DNA of 64,000 nucleotides. Origin: Hyperoodon ampullatus (Eukaryota; Chordata; Mammalia; Artiodactyla; Ziphiidae). The position numbers and the translations under genes were made by a program. The stretch lies in NCBI GenBank assembly GCA_949752795.1, contig OX457061.1, positions 122,656,152-122,720,151 on the forward strand, in the 5' to 3' direction. Below the pieces are notes generated by a model. That model was not told the DNA's origin. It searched no databases and saw nothing but the letters and a program-made list of their open reading frames with translations. This document shows, piece by piece, positions 1 to 12,947 of this stretch; the first letter of the stretch is position 1; every line of letters begins with the position of its first letter.

Positions 1-185
1 ACCTCTTCATTCAGGGTTTAGGAAAATCACTCTTTAACCGGCAAGAAATATTACCTTTATCTCACCAGAGCCCAAACTTAATGGACAAGTAAGAATTTCG
101 TTACAGGACATACATTTACTTAAACTGTTTCACAGATGTCTTTCAACTCTAGATTACTCCTGTGATTAGGTAGAGTTTAAAAGTG

Positions 186-529
<344 letters not shown>

Positions 530-534
530 GTGGT

Positions 535-1843
535 TGACAGTGGTATTAGTAAGCGTGGGTAATGAAATCCATCACGTTTCCTCAGAAGCATATGCTACAC
601 TTTAAAACAAAACTTAGTTTAACCAAACTAAAATAAGTGATCAAATTGGTTAAAATTATGATAAAATTTACTTTTTAATAACCATGTCAATGCATTGCAT
701 TTTTTAAAAGGTATCAGGGTAAACTGCAAATTCCTTAGTAATAAAAACTTTCCATTTTCAACATATAAATTCAAATTACAACTGGAAAAAGGGAGATTTC
801 ACACAAGATCCTTCTCTGCATTAACACTATAATCTCTAATGTTCTATTTTGTAAACGTGAAATTATCATTAAGCACCAGCTGTTCAAGCCAGCAGGTCTG
901 AACACCCCCCGCCCCCATTCTCCCAGGTCCCGGATATTTGTAACACTGTTGTTCCCAAACTGCCTTAGGATCTGTTCACATGTTCCTCCCCAGTCAGACG
1001 AGGGCTCTCGGAGGACGGTTATCTGTGTGTAGACAGTAGGTACTCAATGCATGCTTCTTCATGGATTGAGCAAATGGGGTACATCTAGCTGGGGGCGTCA
1101 CATCACCTATTTATTTGTTGGAATATAAACTGGCTTTGCATCCACTGTCTTATGCCATTGCTAGACTTGGTTTAAGTTAGCATTTTGAGAATCCAAATGA
1201 GATAACTGAAAACATTACTTTCCCTACAAATCTAAAATTTGAATAATCCTTTTTTTAGTTTCTCTTCTTCACATCTGAATAAATCATGTCTGCAAGTGAA
1301 ATGTGTTATTTCATGGAAAATGAGTACTTCATTTAAACACAAGAAAGTAAACCTGCTGGTGTTAGTCTGAGCCTCTAGTCCAATTTATCTTGCCAATGGT
1401 CTCCTGCTAAATTTGGTCCTTGTTTTTAAAACAGAAATAAGCTAGAGATTCTAAATCAGGTCAGAAAACGACCAGATAGTACTCAAGAGGGAGCACATTA
1501 AAAGAAGAAATGGGCAGATAAAGGACCAAAATATAGGTTAATGTCTACAAATAGGAAAATAACAAACTGGTTATCCTTTTACAAAAAACTTTTATTTCTG
1601 AGACTGTTTAATGGCCCAGATCAAAGTTATTATCATAGACGACTAACCAAGAGGTCTATGAAACATGCAATGTGAACACCTTGACAAAATCCAAATAACT
1701 TTTATTTTTCATGCCTTAGCTCATTAACGGAGTCATATATATACTTTACAGGTTTAAAACAATATTATTGTGAATATTTAGTATTAAATCTCTAGCTGAT
1801 TCGAACTGAATTTTAAGAATCAAACATAGGTACTAAACAATTG
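535..1843. other. Intronic sequence, no gene seen
   Basis: AT-rich, apparently unique DNA. GGTTATCTGTGTGTAGAC near 1017 recurs near 5149. Nothing else was recognised. Confidence 0.6.
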
Positions 1844-1854
1844 ATCAATAAATC

Positions 1855-1976
1855 GGGACTTCCTAGGTGGTCCAGTGGTTAAGACTCCGTGCTCCCAATG
1901 CAGAGGGCATGGGTTTGATCCCTGGTCGGGGAACTAAGATCCCGCACGGCGCGGCCAAAACAAACAAAAAACCAAA
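1855..1976 (+). mobile_element. Short CHR-type SINE (tRNA head)
   Basis: A head-only copy of the TTCCTAGGTGGTCCAGTGG type with B box GGTTTGATCC and an A-rich CAAACAAAAAACC tail. A perfect 11-bp TSD ATCAATAAATC lies at 1844-1854 and 1977-1987. Confidence 0.9.
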
Positions 1977-1987
1977 ATCAATAAATC

Positions 1988-2773
1988 ATTTTGTAGTAGA
2001 TTTCAAAAGGTGACGAAGCTATATTTGCCAAAGTTTATGCCATCATTTCAGTGGTAACAGCACAGATGTCGAGACAGGGCTGTAAGAACAAGGCACACCA
2101 ATGTCACTTAAAAGCCCCATCTCCCACAGGTAATGAAAGGTGGATTATAATACCTCTTAGAAATCATAAAAGGATATAGTGGGTAACTCTCTGTGTTTGG
2201 GAGCTAAGCAATTACTGAATTTTAAAAAGAAAGTTCCTAAGTGGTATTTTCATTCTGAAAAATTTTTTTAAATTGTCAACATTTCATAATAAATATCCTA
2301 CCACATTATTCCTAAAAAATGACCTGTCTAAAAATAAGAAAAGTATTGGGGAAAGAGTGAGGAGAAAAAGATGAAAGCAAAGCAAAGAGAGAAAGATGGT
2401 AAATTAAAATCTGTGAAGATTTTTAAACACATGAATAATTTATGTATGCATATATATTATGTATGTGATGATGGAGAGTGGTAATATACATTTAAAAGCT
2501 GAACAGCTTAGTAGGATAAGATGCAAGAAATTAACCCTGCTGAACAGACCCTTCCAAGGAACAATCGCAGCATTCTGTCAAGTGGAGACCGGAGGACCCA
2601 CTGAGAGCTGAACTGGCAGAAGATGAGGCCCCGCCTGGCCCTCCTCTGCCCACCTGCCCACCCACATACTTTGGGACCTTCTCTCAGCCTGGGCCCATCA
2701 CCTCCACTTTCTCACCTAGAAGAGCTGACACGCGCTCCACTCTCGTTTCCAGATCACCTTTAAAATATTTTAA
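1988..2773. other. Intronic sequence, no gene seen
   Basis: AT-rich unique sequence with no recognised element. Confidence 0.55.
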
Positions 2774-3097
2774 GGGGCTTCCCTGGTGGCGCAGTGGTTG
2801 CGAATCTGCCTGCTAATGCAGGGGTCACGGGTTCGAGCCCTGGTCTGGGAGGATCCCACATGCCGCGGAGCAACTAGGCCCGTGAGCCACAACTACTGAG
2901 CCTGCGCATCTGGAGCCTGTGCTCCGCAACGAGAGAGGCCGCGATAGTGAGAGGCCCGCGCACTGCCATGAAGAGTGGCCCCCGCTTGCCACAACTGGAA
3001 AGGGCCCTCGCGCAGAAATGAAGATGCAACACAGCAAAAATAAATAAATTAGTTAATAAAAACTCCTACCCCCAACATCTTCTTTAAAAAAAAAAAA
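2774..3097 (+). mobile_element. CHR-type SINE, long form with extra 3' tail
   Basis: A roughly 290-bp SINE body with ancestral B box GGTTCGAGCC. After AAATAAATTAGTTAATAAA it continues with ACTCCTACCCCCAACATC and then poly(A). The same additional tail is found in the copy at 27841. The TSD is imperfect (ATATTTTA/AAATTTTA). Confidence 0.9.
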
Positions 3098-3109
3098 TTT
3101 TAGAAGAGC

Positions 3110-4879
3110 GAGCCCTACATCCGTCCCTGGGGACCATGCTGTTAAAACTTCTTTTTTCTTTTTTAAATCCAGGCACATGCTTATTTAATCCTATCCTTTG
3201 ATTCTTGTTTCCAATATAACAATACACTTCATAATCTAACACCAGTCACAGCCAAACCGTTTAACTCTTAATTCTCCTTCACATCTGGTGATCCCAGTGA
3301 AAGCACTAATGATTTCCAAATCTTCCTGAAAACTTTCTTGGAAATTATGTCACCAAGAGGATCATCAATAATTCTTAGGACGTTAAGGAAAACATTTTAC
3401 TAAGGGAGAGAAGAACGAAGTCAAACGTGGTGTCTGTGTCAGGAGAGAACGGCTGTAATACCCTTCTGAAAGCTGAGAAAGCAATGTCCTATTACCTCTC
3501 CAGGGGAGAAGTTCTAGAATGAACACAGCACTCCCATGTGAAGTGCTGCTACTCTGCAGAGGGACATGCATCAAACAGCCTTTCCTCCAGTGCTTCCTTG
3601 CTTTGCCCCGAAGTAACAGCTCATAAAAGAGCACGGCAATGTGGGGCTTTACCGCACATACACTGTGATTGGTATAAGATAATCTTCTCTTGCAAATCTG
3701 AAAAAAAAAAACCACCTCAGGAAAGAAAATACCTCAAGATTTTCAGGGCAGATGTATCATTTTAAAGCGTGGAGTAACATTTACTACCTTTACTACCCTG
3801 TGGACAAGAAATCCATTTTGGGAGGGATGACAAGGAATTGTAACTATGTGAGAAGGAAAAACACCCTCAGAGTAGATCAGGGTTATTCATGTACTAAACT
3901 TTCTGACCTTTGACTTTTCAGCTACAATAGGCCTGCTCTCAAGAGGGAACGCTTATCCAGGGATCCTCTAGTTTATCATGAGTGGTATTTGGCATTCAGG
4001 TTAATATTTATATGCATCATTAAAAGGTAAAAGAACTAAAAAAAAAAAGGTAAAAGAACTGTCCTTCTAGTTATCCAAGTATTTATTATAGGTCTGCTAC
4101 CCGCCAGGCGCTCTCTGACGTGTTAGAAGGCGGCCCAGGCTTCTTGGCAGGGGAAGGGAAGCCGGACGCGGCATGACCTGGGTTTGCAAACACTCCCCAT
4201 CCCAGGAGCGGCGGGAAGGATTGCGGGATGCGGGGAAGAGTGGGGCCTGGCAGCCTTTCTAGACCGAGGCAAAGGCACCAAAGCATAAAAAACGCAGGGG
4301 CTCTTCAGGGAATGCAAATGGCCTGGTGTAAGGAGTGGAGAGGACCAGTGGGGAGGCGACAGGAGAAGAGAGGCTGGCGGTGCCTCTTAAAGGCCAAGAG
4401 GTTCTGACGGCATCCTGTGAAGCGCGGGCGCCTTGCGGGGGCCAGGCCAGCGCAGGGATGAAATCTGGAGCGAGGACTCTGATGGAGCAGATGAATGCGG
4501 ACAGGGGCCCAGATGTTTTCAGTGTAAGAAACCAGTTTAGAAATAAAATGCTGGGAAAGGCAACGCAGGAGAGAATTTCAAGAAAGGAGTCCCCAACAGG
4601 GCCAAACACTAGGCGTGTTCTTAAACTAACGAGAACCCCAAGGCCTGAGGGGTGGCTCAGCTCTGCAGCAGGACCACTCACAGGCTTCAGGACACACGAT
4701 GACACCGGCTGAGACCCAGGAGCCTGGGTCCCGAGGCCTCGGGGCTCCCAGGGTTGTCTCCTCCCCACGCGCAGATGGAGAGAGCCCACTGTTTTGTCAT
4801 CCCAGCGCTGGGGGGCCCCTGTGGTCCTCGTGTTCTGCCCTAGACACTTCTCTGAAGCGTCCGGCTGATGGGCTGTCGA
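3110..4879. other. Intronic sequence, no gene seen
   Basis: Unique sequence that becomes GC-richer from about 4085. A short direct repeat AAAAGGTAAAAGAACT occurs twice at about 4022-4060. The open frames around 4086-4890 show no recognisable protein and are treated as chance. Confidence 0.55.
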
Positions 4880-5130
4880 GTACGTGCTGAGCCCCTACTC
4901 TGCCGGCCTCGGGGACACAGCGGTGCAAACGCACCCCTGCTACTGGGGAGCCCTCCGTCCAGGGGGAGACGGGCAATCAAGTCATCACACAGGTGAGGTG
5001 CCATGTGAGGGCTGGTCTAGCCTGGGAAGTTAGGGGAGGCTCCCTGAGAAGGAGGGCTTATGCAGGACGAGGTGGAGAGAGGAGGGGAGGGTCCTGCGGA
5101 GCCCCCCAGGGACGCACGTGGCTCCAGCAC
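4880..5130 (-). mobile_element. L2 LINE fragment
   Basis: It resembles the reverse complement of the L2 3' region: GAGCCCCTACTCTGCC, GGGGACACAGCGGTGCAAAC, GGGGGAGACGGGCAATCAAG, then a GGAGGCTCCCTGAGAAGGAGG block in the expected order. It is strongly diverged. Confidence 0.6.
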
Positions 5131-5794
5131 AAAGAGCGGGGGAGGGATGGTTATCTGTGTGTAGACGGTAGGTACTCAGGGCATCTTTCTAGAACACCGC
5201 ACAAGTGATCTGAGCGACTTCTCGGCTCCGTGGGAAGCAGGGCCACAGCTGCTGGTGAGGAAGGGGAAGCACCTCGACACCGCGGGGAGAAGCCGGTCCG
5301 TCGGGGACGCTGCTCTGACACACCCCAGCCAACCTCGGCCGGTCACCCGCGAGCGCCAAGTCTGACGGCCCTTCGCGACGAACGGAAGATGCTGGCAAAT
5401 AATCCGCGTGGTACTTGGGACAGTCAAGTCTCCCCAGATACTTTGGTTCTATTTGCCAAAACCTTCTGATGGCCCGAAGTCATTCAGGTTAAAAGAAGGA
5501 AATTTCCTTCCTTTACTTGGTACTTTGAAGGTGAGCAAGACATTTATCTTGGTATCTGCGAATGAAGGAAAGGAGGTAGAGAGGAAGACAGCGGCCAAGT
5601 GTCAGACAAAGCACAGCCCATGGCAGCAAAGTTCACACAGAGCCTCCAAAGGCTTAGAGTGAAAAAGGAATTACAAAGAACCCACAATGGTAAACCAATT
5701 TCTCACCCAAGTGCTTTATTGAAAGCTGATTTCCAAGGTGATGACCACAAAGATGACACAGGGTGAGGAGGGGGCGGGACCCTGACATGTAACG
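5131..5794. other. Intronic sequence, no gene seen
   Basis: Includes the second copy of the dispersed 30-nt word (5149-5178). No element was recognised. Confidence 0.5.
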
Positions 5795-5985
5795 AGCCCC
5801 TGTCTCCTGCCATCCTCGCCAGCACCCTCGGAGCTGAGTAACACCGCTGTCCCATTCTGCAGATGAGAAAACCAAGGCACAGGGTCTGAGGGGCTTGCTG
5901 AAAGCCACACACTCTGGGGGTGGCAGAGGCGGGACACAGACCCAGGGTCTCTGACGCCACAGCCCACGTTCTGGACCACTTTACT
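5795..5985 (-). mobile_element. MIR SINE fragment
   Basis: The plus strand carries the MIR reverse-complement signature: CAGATGAGAAAACCAAGGCAC, then a GGCAGAGGCGGGACACAGACCC block. It is an ancient, diverged copy. Confidence 0.6.
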
Positions 5986-6059
5986 CTCTCCCGGGAGGGA
6001 GGCATCCACAAGTTTTTCATACCTTTTAACTACATAAATTGATAAATATCAAGATTTTT

Positions 6060-6251
6060 TTTAAATGTTTATTTATTTATTTATTTAGGCTGCGCCAGGT
6101 CTTAGCTGCAGCACACGGGATCTTTAGTTGCAACATGTGAACTCTTAGTTGCGGCATGCATGTGGGATCTAGTTCCCTGACCAGGGATCGAACCTGGGCC
6201 CCCTGCATTGGGAGCACAGAGTCTTAGCCACTGGACCACTAGGGAAGTCCC
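6060..6251 (-). mobile_element. CHR-type SINE, about 190 bp
   Basis: The head GGGACTTCCCTAGTGG is at the high-coordinate end, and the (TAAA)n tail reads as TTTATTTATTTA on the plus strand. A perfect 15-bp TSD AATATCAAGATTTTT lies at 6045-6059 and 6252-6266. Confidence 0.93.
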
Positions 6252-6340
6252 AATATCAAGATTTTTGAAATGCAAAAAGTAAAATACAGCCCTTAGAATT
6301 ACTGTCAATTTCAGTAAATTCATTTCGGTAAAAATGTCCA

Positions 6341-6458
6341 GACTTCCCCAGCAGTCCAGGGGTCAGGACTCCACGCTTTCCCTGCTAAGGGTGCGAGTTC
6401 CATTCCTGGTCGGGGAACTAAGATCCCGCAGGCCGCGCAGCATGGCCACGCAAAAAAA
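6341..6458 (+). mobile_element. Short CHR-type SINE
   Basis: A head-only diverged copy (GACTTCCCCAGCAGTCCAG to GGCCACGCAAAAAAA). It lies 89 bp from the oppositely oriented SINE at 6060. Confidence 0.82.
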
Positions 6459-7116
6459 TATTTCCTTTAGTTTCAAACCAATACAATGCTATTAACTAGA
6501 ATTAGTAATAAATAGTTCAGACAGGGCTGTTTTCATATAAGTAATCTTCTAGAAATCCAATTAATACTTCAAAAAGTTGTAATAACTTGTTATGGGGCCC
6601 ACTAGCCTAGGTGACTATCAGGCTGTAAGAAAATGGAATATATACTCATCTCATGTGACTTTATTTCTACAGAGAAAAATATAAATTATTTTCAGTTGGT
6701 CACTTTGGCACACAGGATCTATTCTGATTTCACAGAAACACAGAATGGTTTTCAGAAATCTTCTATTTGTCTGCCACTGACAAATATGAAGTAAAAGAAT
6801 AAGGTTTTCAAATTGACACTGAGAAAGAGTTACAGCATTTCCACTACCCGAGTCACCTTACTCCTGTTTTCCTGAAACAGAGCCTCGGTTTCGATCACAT
6901 GGAGGTCTCACCAAGACCCTATTTTCACCAAATTTCTTGCACATCTACTTTGGGCAATGTGTGTTGCTAGCCTTCTAGAAAGTTAAAAGGCAGTGATGAA
7001 CCTGAGAAACATAAAATCTCTTTTTATAAACATACATCAGTGGTTCTTAAACTTTTTAGGGTCACAAAGATCTCGCACCCTCTCCTCAGGAGAGAAAAAA
7101 AAAAAAGTACAAACAG
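6459..7116. other. Intronic sequence, no gene seen
   Basis: AT-rich unique DNA; nothing recognised. Confidence 0.55.
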
Positions 7117-7329
7117 GGGCTTCCCTGGTGGTGCAGTGGTTGGGAGTCCGCCTACCGATGCAGGGGACGTGGGTTCGTGCCCTGGTCCGGGAGGATCCCA
7201 CATGCCGCGGAGCGGCTGGGCCCGTGAGCCATGGCCGTTGGGCCTGCGCGTCCGGAGCCTGTGCTCCACGACGGGAGAGGCCATAGCAGTGAGAGGCCCC
7301 CATGCCGCAAGAAAAAAAAAAAAAAAAAA
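7117..7329 (+). mobile_element. CHR-type SINE, short poly(A) subfamily
   Basis: A complete short-type copy with B box GGTTCGTGCC and a poly(A) run to 7329. A-rich flanks on both sides obscure the TSD. Confidence 0.92.
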
Positions 7330-8689
7330 GAGAGAGAAAGCATTAAGCATTTACCCCTGCCTTTTAGAAGGAGCTACAGCCCAGCCACAGTGGTTGAGGG
7401 AATGGTCCCCTTTACAGAAGAATGCCAGCTGAGTCTGTGGAAGAAACAGTGGATTCTGGCAGGGACCAGAGGATTCTGAAACCTTCAGGTGAAGACAGGC
7501 TGCTGGGGAACATTCACGTGGTGCCAAAGTATTGCTCCTGCACACCTGCTGTTTACGAAAAAGAGACGTATCTGGCAGTGACCGCCATGAACAAGTGAGC
7601 ACACAGTACCATTCATAATGGAACGATCTAGCACCCTCTGCCTCCTAATGTGCTTTAATATGAAGTACACATGACAGTGAAGAAGTATTCTTCCTGAAAA
7701 GGTTTCACCGAAATCAAATCAAGCCGAGACCCACAGAGAGAGGTCTGTGTATACAGTGGGGAGCGGAAGGAGGGGGAGAAAGCAAGTTTGTCAGAATATT
7801 ATTAACCGTTGAGTCGAAGAGCTGTTCATATGGATGGATGGTCGCTGTACTATTCTTTCAACTTCTTGTATATTTGAAGACAATGTTCATTATAAAAACT
7901 TTAAGGGAAAGTAACATTTTAACGTTTTCAAAATGATTCTGATAATCATTTAGTTTGACAACTTTTGGACCAGGGGTCTCATTTAAGGGAGTTAGCTTTA
8001 CTCCAAAAGTGAAGTAAAGGAATTCCTAAAGAAAGCACATACAACAGAATGCACTGTGCAATTTTGAAATTTAAGAGCAATGTTTTTACTGTTGAATACC
8101 TTACTCTAGATCACAGAATTGTTTTATATGAGAACTAGTATCATCTACTTTTCTTACATCAAAGTTAAACTACTAATGTAAGTCAAGCTTAGAAATCTTA
8201 CTGTACTAATTTAAAAAAACTACTACTTAATTTATTCACCAAATTTATTGAACACTTAACATGGGTTAGAACAGAGCAGGATACAGATTAAAAAGGGGTG
8301 AAGGACATTTGAAACACAAGTGCAGAATACAGACACTGCCTGACCTGACTTTTTGATTACGGTCAGTATCAAAGCTCAAAAACTCTCCAACTCACTCCTT
8401 AGGCAGCTTTCAAAGTGCTCACCTTGTTGAAACAAGAGGACTGCTTATCCTTAGGAAGCTCCATCTAAGTACAAGTGGTTCCTGGAACTGATTTAGAGAA
8501 GTGCTGAGACTAGGATGGGTTTTTTTTTTGTTTTTTGGGTTTTATTGAGGAAGTTTCTCACTGTGAAGAAAATTACACTACTAGGGCCAAAAAAGATCAG
8601 AGCCAGAAACTAGCAGTCTGGTGCTTTGACCTTAGTAGCAATTTTATTTAAAACATTGGAGGTCAGGGATAGAGGGGGGTTAGTCTCAG
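7330..8689. other. Intronic sequence with diverged LINE traces
   Basis: At about 7800-7910 a sequence ending CAATGTTCATTATAAAAAC resembles an old L1 3' end (plus). At about 8225-8350 an L2-like minus-strand trace is possible. No gene is seen. Confidence 0.4.
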
Positions 8690-8850
8690 CTCTAAAATAG
8701 GAGATGGGAATTCCAGTTTCCAGCCATGTCTGCCCCTAATTAGCTATATTATCCCAGGTAAATCGAGTTAGCTCACTTTTAAAATGGGGGAAGTAATGTG
8801 TCTAACCTCACAGAACTGTCAAAAGGATCAAACGAGGGGAGTTTACAGAA
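8690..8850 (+). mobile_element. MIR SINE fragment
   Basis: Diverged MIR order is visible: AATTAGCTATATTATCCCAGG, then TTAGCTCACTTTTAAAATGGG, then CCTCACAGAACTGTC and GGATCAAACGAG. Confidence 0.5.
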
Positions 8851-9701
8851 AAGTCCTGCTTACATGTGATACGTTATAAGGGGGAGGGGAAGTTCCCAAG
8901 TTCTAAGGAGGTGCTCAGGACGTAAGTTCTCACTGTTTCATGCCCCCAACTTTAAAAATTAACGGGTTTAAAAACAAATCAATACCAAACGGAGGTACGG
9001 TGTACAGATCGCTAAGAAGATGCTGAATTCTCTGTGAAACACATGCCGCATCATGCGGATGTTTACGGGACCGCTGAGCGTGTGCTGAGGGGCCGTGTTC
9101 TGGACCCACAAGGAGGCGGGTAAAGAAGGTAAAAGGCAGCATCTAGAAACTTTAAAGCAATCTGACAGCCTAACTGTACATCTTCTGAATCTAACTCGGG
9201 TTTGTATTGCGTATGTTCTTCAAATTTCCATTTTTCTGTTAATCCCCTCTCATTGTATGGCACAGAGGTACTGGTTTGTGACTGGATAAAAATTTTTTTA
9301 AAAAGCATGTTCTGTCACCACTGACAGTTTGAGGCGCGGCTCTATAGAGCAGGGAGTGAGGAAGACAAAGGGCCTGCCCCTCTTACGATTCCTGCTTCAG
9401 TTTGGGTGTATCTCTCACCAAATCAAGCTCTCTGAACGGTAGTAATTAAAGAGTGGATGCGGTGGAATAAATATGAATGACACGCCACTGGGCTAACTGC
9501 AAGTGGTTAAAGTCCCTGCCTCTGCAGGGAAGCCTGGTGTGGCCGCGGCTCCTGCCAACGTTTGAGTCAGAGCTGGAGCTCATTGCAGGTCAGCACTAAC
9601 AGGTAAATATTTGCAACTGATTGTGACGACAGGGACTAACTGTGAATCCCAATTAGGCAAAATATTATTCCCCAAAAAAGAATTCAACGCTTCTCATTAG
9701 T
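8851..9701. other. Intronic sequence, no gene seen
   Basis: No element or convincing coding frame was recognised. Confidence 0.5.
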
Positions 9702-9717
9702 AGACCTGTATTTTTTA

Positions 9718-9928
9718 TTCTTTTATTATTTTTTTTGCGGTACGCGGGCCTCTCACTGTTGTGGCCTCTCCCGTTGCAGAGCACAGGTTCCGGACGCGCA
9801 GGCTCAGCGGCCATGGCTCACGGGCCCAGCTGCTCCGCGGCATGTGGGATCTTCCCGGACCGGGGCACGAACCCGTGTCCCCTGCATTGGCAGGCGGACT
9901 CTCAACCACTGCGCCACCAGGGAAGCCC
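9718..9928 (-). mobile_element. CHR-type SINE, short poly(A) subfamily
   Basis: A minus-strand copy with the tail on the low side and B box GGTTCGTGCC. A perfect 16-bp TSD AGACCTGTATTTTTTA lies at 9702-9717 and 9929-9944. Confidence 0.95.
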
Positions 9929-10239
9929 AGACCTGTATTTTTTAGTACTCAATTATTATTATCATTTGAATTATTATTTGAATTCATCAAAAAACATCTA
10001 TTGATATAAAAAACTAAAACTGGTATCTGACTTCTACCTTTTCCAAATAAAATTAAAATAGTTAATTGAATAACTATTTATTAGTTAATCTACTGAAATA
10101 TTAAAGTTCTCAAAAAGTCAAATGCTAAGAATCTCCCAAGACTGAGCCTAGAAACTGCTGTTTTAGAATCTGGTTTTGTTATCTCCATTGGTAGTTCCAC
10201 AACTCCAATTAGTCTCTTAAAAAAATAACCCTCCCCAAT

Positions 10240-11195
10240 TAAAATAAAAAACGGGCTAAAGACCTTAACAGGCATCCCACCAAAGAAGATACACAGATGG
10301 CAAACAAGCACATGACATCTGACGTCATCAGGGAAATGCAAATTAAAACAACGAGATACCACAACACGGCTATTAGAATGACCAGAGTCCAGAACACTGA
10401 CAATATCAAATGCTGGTGAGGATGTGGAGCAACAGGAACTCTCATTCTCTGCTGGTGGGAACATAAAGACAGTTTGGCATTTTCTTTCAAATCTAAACAT
10501 ACTCTTACCAGTACGATCCAGCCATCATACTCCTTGGTATTTACCCAGGAGTTGAAAACATGTTCACACAACAACCTGCACATGGATATTTATAGCAGCT
10601 TTATTCCTAATTGCCAAAACTTGGAAGCAGCCAAGATGTCCTTCAGTAGCTGAATGGATAAATCTACTGTGATACATCTGAACTAAGAACCGTTATTCAG
10701 TGCTAAAAATAAATGAGCTATCAAGCCATGAAAAGACGTGGAAGAACCTTAAATGCACAGTACTAAGTGAAAGAAGCCAATCTGAAAAGGCTGTGATTCC
10801 ATTCTGGAAAAGGCAAAACTATGAAGGCAGTAAAAATATCACTGGTTTACAGGGGTTAAAGGGGATGGAGGGACGACTAAGTGGAGCACAGAGGAATTTT
10901 TAGGACAGTGAAAATATTCTGCATGATAAATAACGGTAGTCATTATACAACTGTCCAAACCCACACAAGGTACAACACCAAGAGTGAATGAATCCTAATA
11001 TAAATTATGGATTTTCATTGATCAGTATATGTCACTATAGGTTCATCAATTATAACAGGTGTACCATTCTGGTGAGGGATGCTGATAATGGGAGAGCCTA
11101 TGCGTGTGTGGGGCAGGGGTTATATGAGAAATCTCTGTACCTTCCCCTCAGTTTTGCTGTGAACCTACAACTGCTCTAAAAAATACTCTACTTTT
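10240..11195 (+). mobile_element. Old L1 LINE 3' region
   Basis: Typical L1 3' sequence in order: GGGAAATGCAAATTAAAAC, CTGGTGAGGATGTGGAGCAAC, CTCTGCTGGTGGGAAC, TGCACATGGATATTTATAGC, GGAAAAGGCAAAACTATG, and near the end CTGTACCTTCCCCTCAGTTT. Frames are broken, so no function remains. A weaker L2-like trace may follow at about 11365-11600. Confidence 0.88.
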
Positions 11196-11599
11196 TAAAA
11201 AACCTTCTACTTTCATTTATTAATTAGCTTCTCACCAAAGGATCATGTCTGTGTACTAATTTGACTGATAGTTCTACTCTATTTGAAAAAGTTCAGCTCA
11301 ATATTTGTTGCTTCTCTATTTCATTCATGTTGACTTCTATTACTGGACTGGAGATTAACTTCATAAAAGAAGAGATTATTCCTGTCTTTTCACTGCTATA
11401 TCCCTAGTACCTAGCAGATCTACAGGAAGACAGATGTTGATGAAAAGAAATAAAACCACCGAAATGACCAAGCATCTGGAAGCTGGTGGCTCCTTAAGCG
11501 GGGGGACCATGACTCATTCATCTTTGCACACGGAGCATGTAGCACAGGGCTGGAAACAGCAGGGGTCAGTAACTGCTTGTAGAATTAAATGAATGAATG

Positions 11600-11640
11600 A
11601 GTGGAGGGATGGAGGGATGGAGGGTTGGAGGGATGGATCA
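11600..11640. repeat. (GGAT/GGAG)n simple repeat
   Basis: Imperfect tandem GGATGGAGGGATGGAGGG units. Confidence 0.85.
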
Positions 11641-11935
11641 GGGCATTGGGCAACTGCCAAAATTTAGAACACATACACTTTTCACTCTCTACTAAAACCA
11701 TTTTAATATTTACAATTGACTCTAAGCATAAATTTTACTATTATTTTACTACTATTTGCACTGCATATTATCCATCCTACAACCAACACAATGTGAACAG
11801 TAATGCTCAAAATAAAAGGAAACAGGAAATCGAAGTGGCTGAGAAAATTGCCAGAGTTGCTCTTTGGAGTACATTACAGAATTTCCTTCAAACAGCCCTC
11901 AAAAAACTCAAAAACAGCCCTCCACTCAAAAAACA

Positions 11936-12033
11936 TGCATGCGTGTGTGCGTGCACGCACGCGTGCACGCACACACACACCCTTCACACACACCCTTCAC
12001 ACACACCCTTCACACACACACACACCCTTCACA
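11936..12033. repeat. Alternating purine-pyrimidine and CACCCTT repeat
   Basis: The tract begins GCATGCGTGTGTGCGTG and includes the perfect palindrome GTGCGTGCACGCAC. It then passes into repeated ACACACCCTTC units. Confidence 0.88.
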
Positions 12034-12930
12034 ACGTCTATTGCTGGGTGTTGTTTCTATAGCAAAGGAAACAAAATATTCACAGAGAATTTTAGGTAAA
12101 TGTGATACTATAATTCTGTAATTATAGTTCTCCATAATTTAAAAAATCCTCTCAAATTTACTTTAAGATAAAGCTTGTTAGCTTTCAGAAAAACTTCTCA
12201 TATTTATTCAATTAGAAAAGTACTTGGAATAAAACTACTCACCCAACCCCAAATTCCAACAATCTCTTCTAAGCCTGGAGCAGTTGAGTAAGATTCATTC
12301 TTTAAAAAATATCAGAAGCCATTTTTCATTCACAAATGAAATGACTTCTAATCTACAGAAAACATCTATGCTAAGATTTGAGGATAAACCATCTATCTTT
12401 ACTATCATTTAAACTTTTTTAAGAAACTCCGCCAAGCCCAACGGATAGCATAAGGGATAGGAATTTAATCTGTTTTCCTACCTTGTCTCCAGAAGCCAGG
12501 AGAAAATTTAATGAATTCACTCAGTCAGAGAAATTAAGGTTATTATGAAGTTTAATCAGCCAGCTCTCTGGAGTCTGATGGCTTTACGATGGTATTTTAT
12601 AAACAACTGTTGGCACCCTTAGTTTAGTATTTTCTCCCTTAAGATGGAGCACCTATCAGTAGGGACTGTCTTCCATAAGCAAGGTGGCAAGTGGATCAGC
12701 CCAGTCCTTAAAGAGTGTCTGAGTGAAGTCAGGCCACAGAATACCCGTGCCTCCCCAGATCTACACAGAAGTACGAGGCATATTAAATTCCACCCTCATT
12801 GTGTGTCATTAAGTACAACATATGGATAAATATGGGTATGAAGATGTAAGGAAAAACACAAACAGCTAAACCACCACCTCCTATCACTTAGGGCGAAGAA
12901 ATGTAGACAACTCTGACACTCAAGTCTCTG
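12034..12930. other. Intronic sequence, no gene seen
   Basis: AT-rich unique sequence; nothing recognised. Confidence 0.55.
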
Positions 12931-12947
12931 GATGAAGCAGATATTAA

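Noticed and set aside
10090..10583. 136- and 114-codon minus-strand frames
   Set aside because: They are antisense to a degraded L1 3' region.
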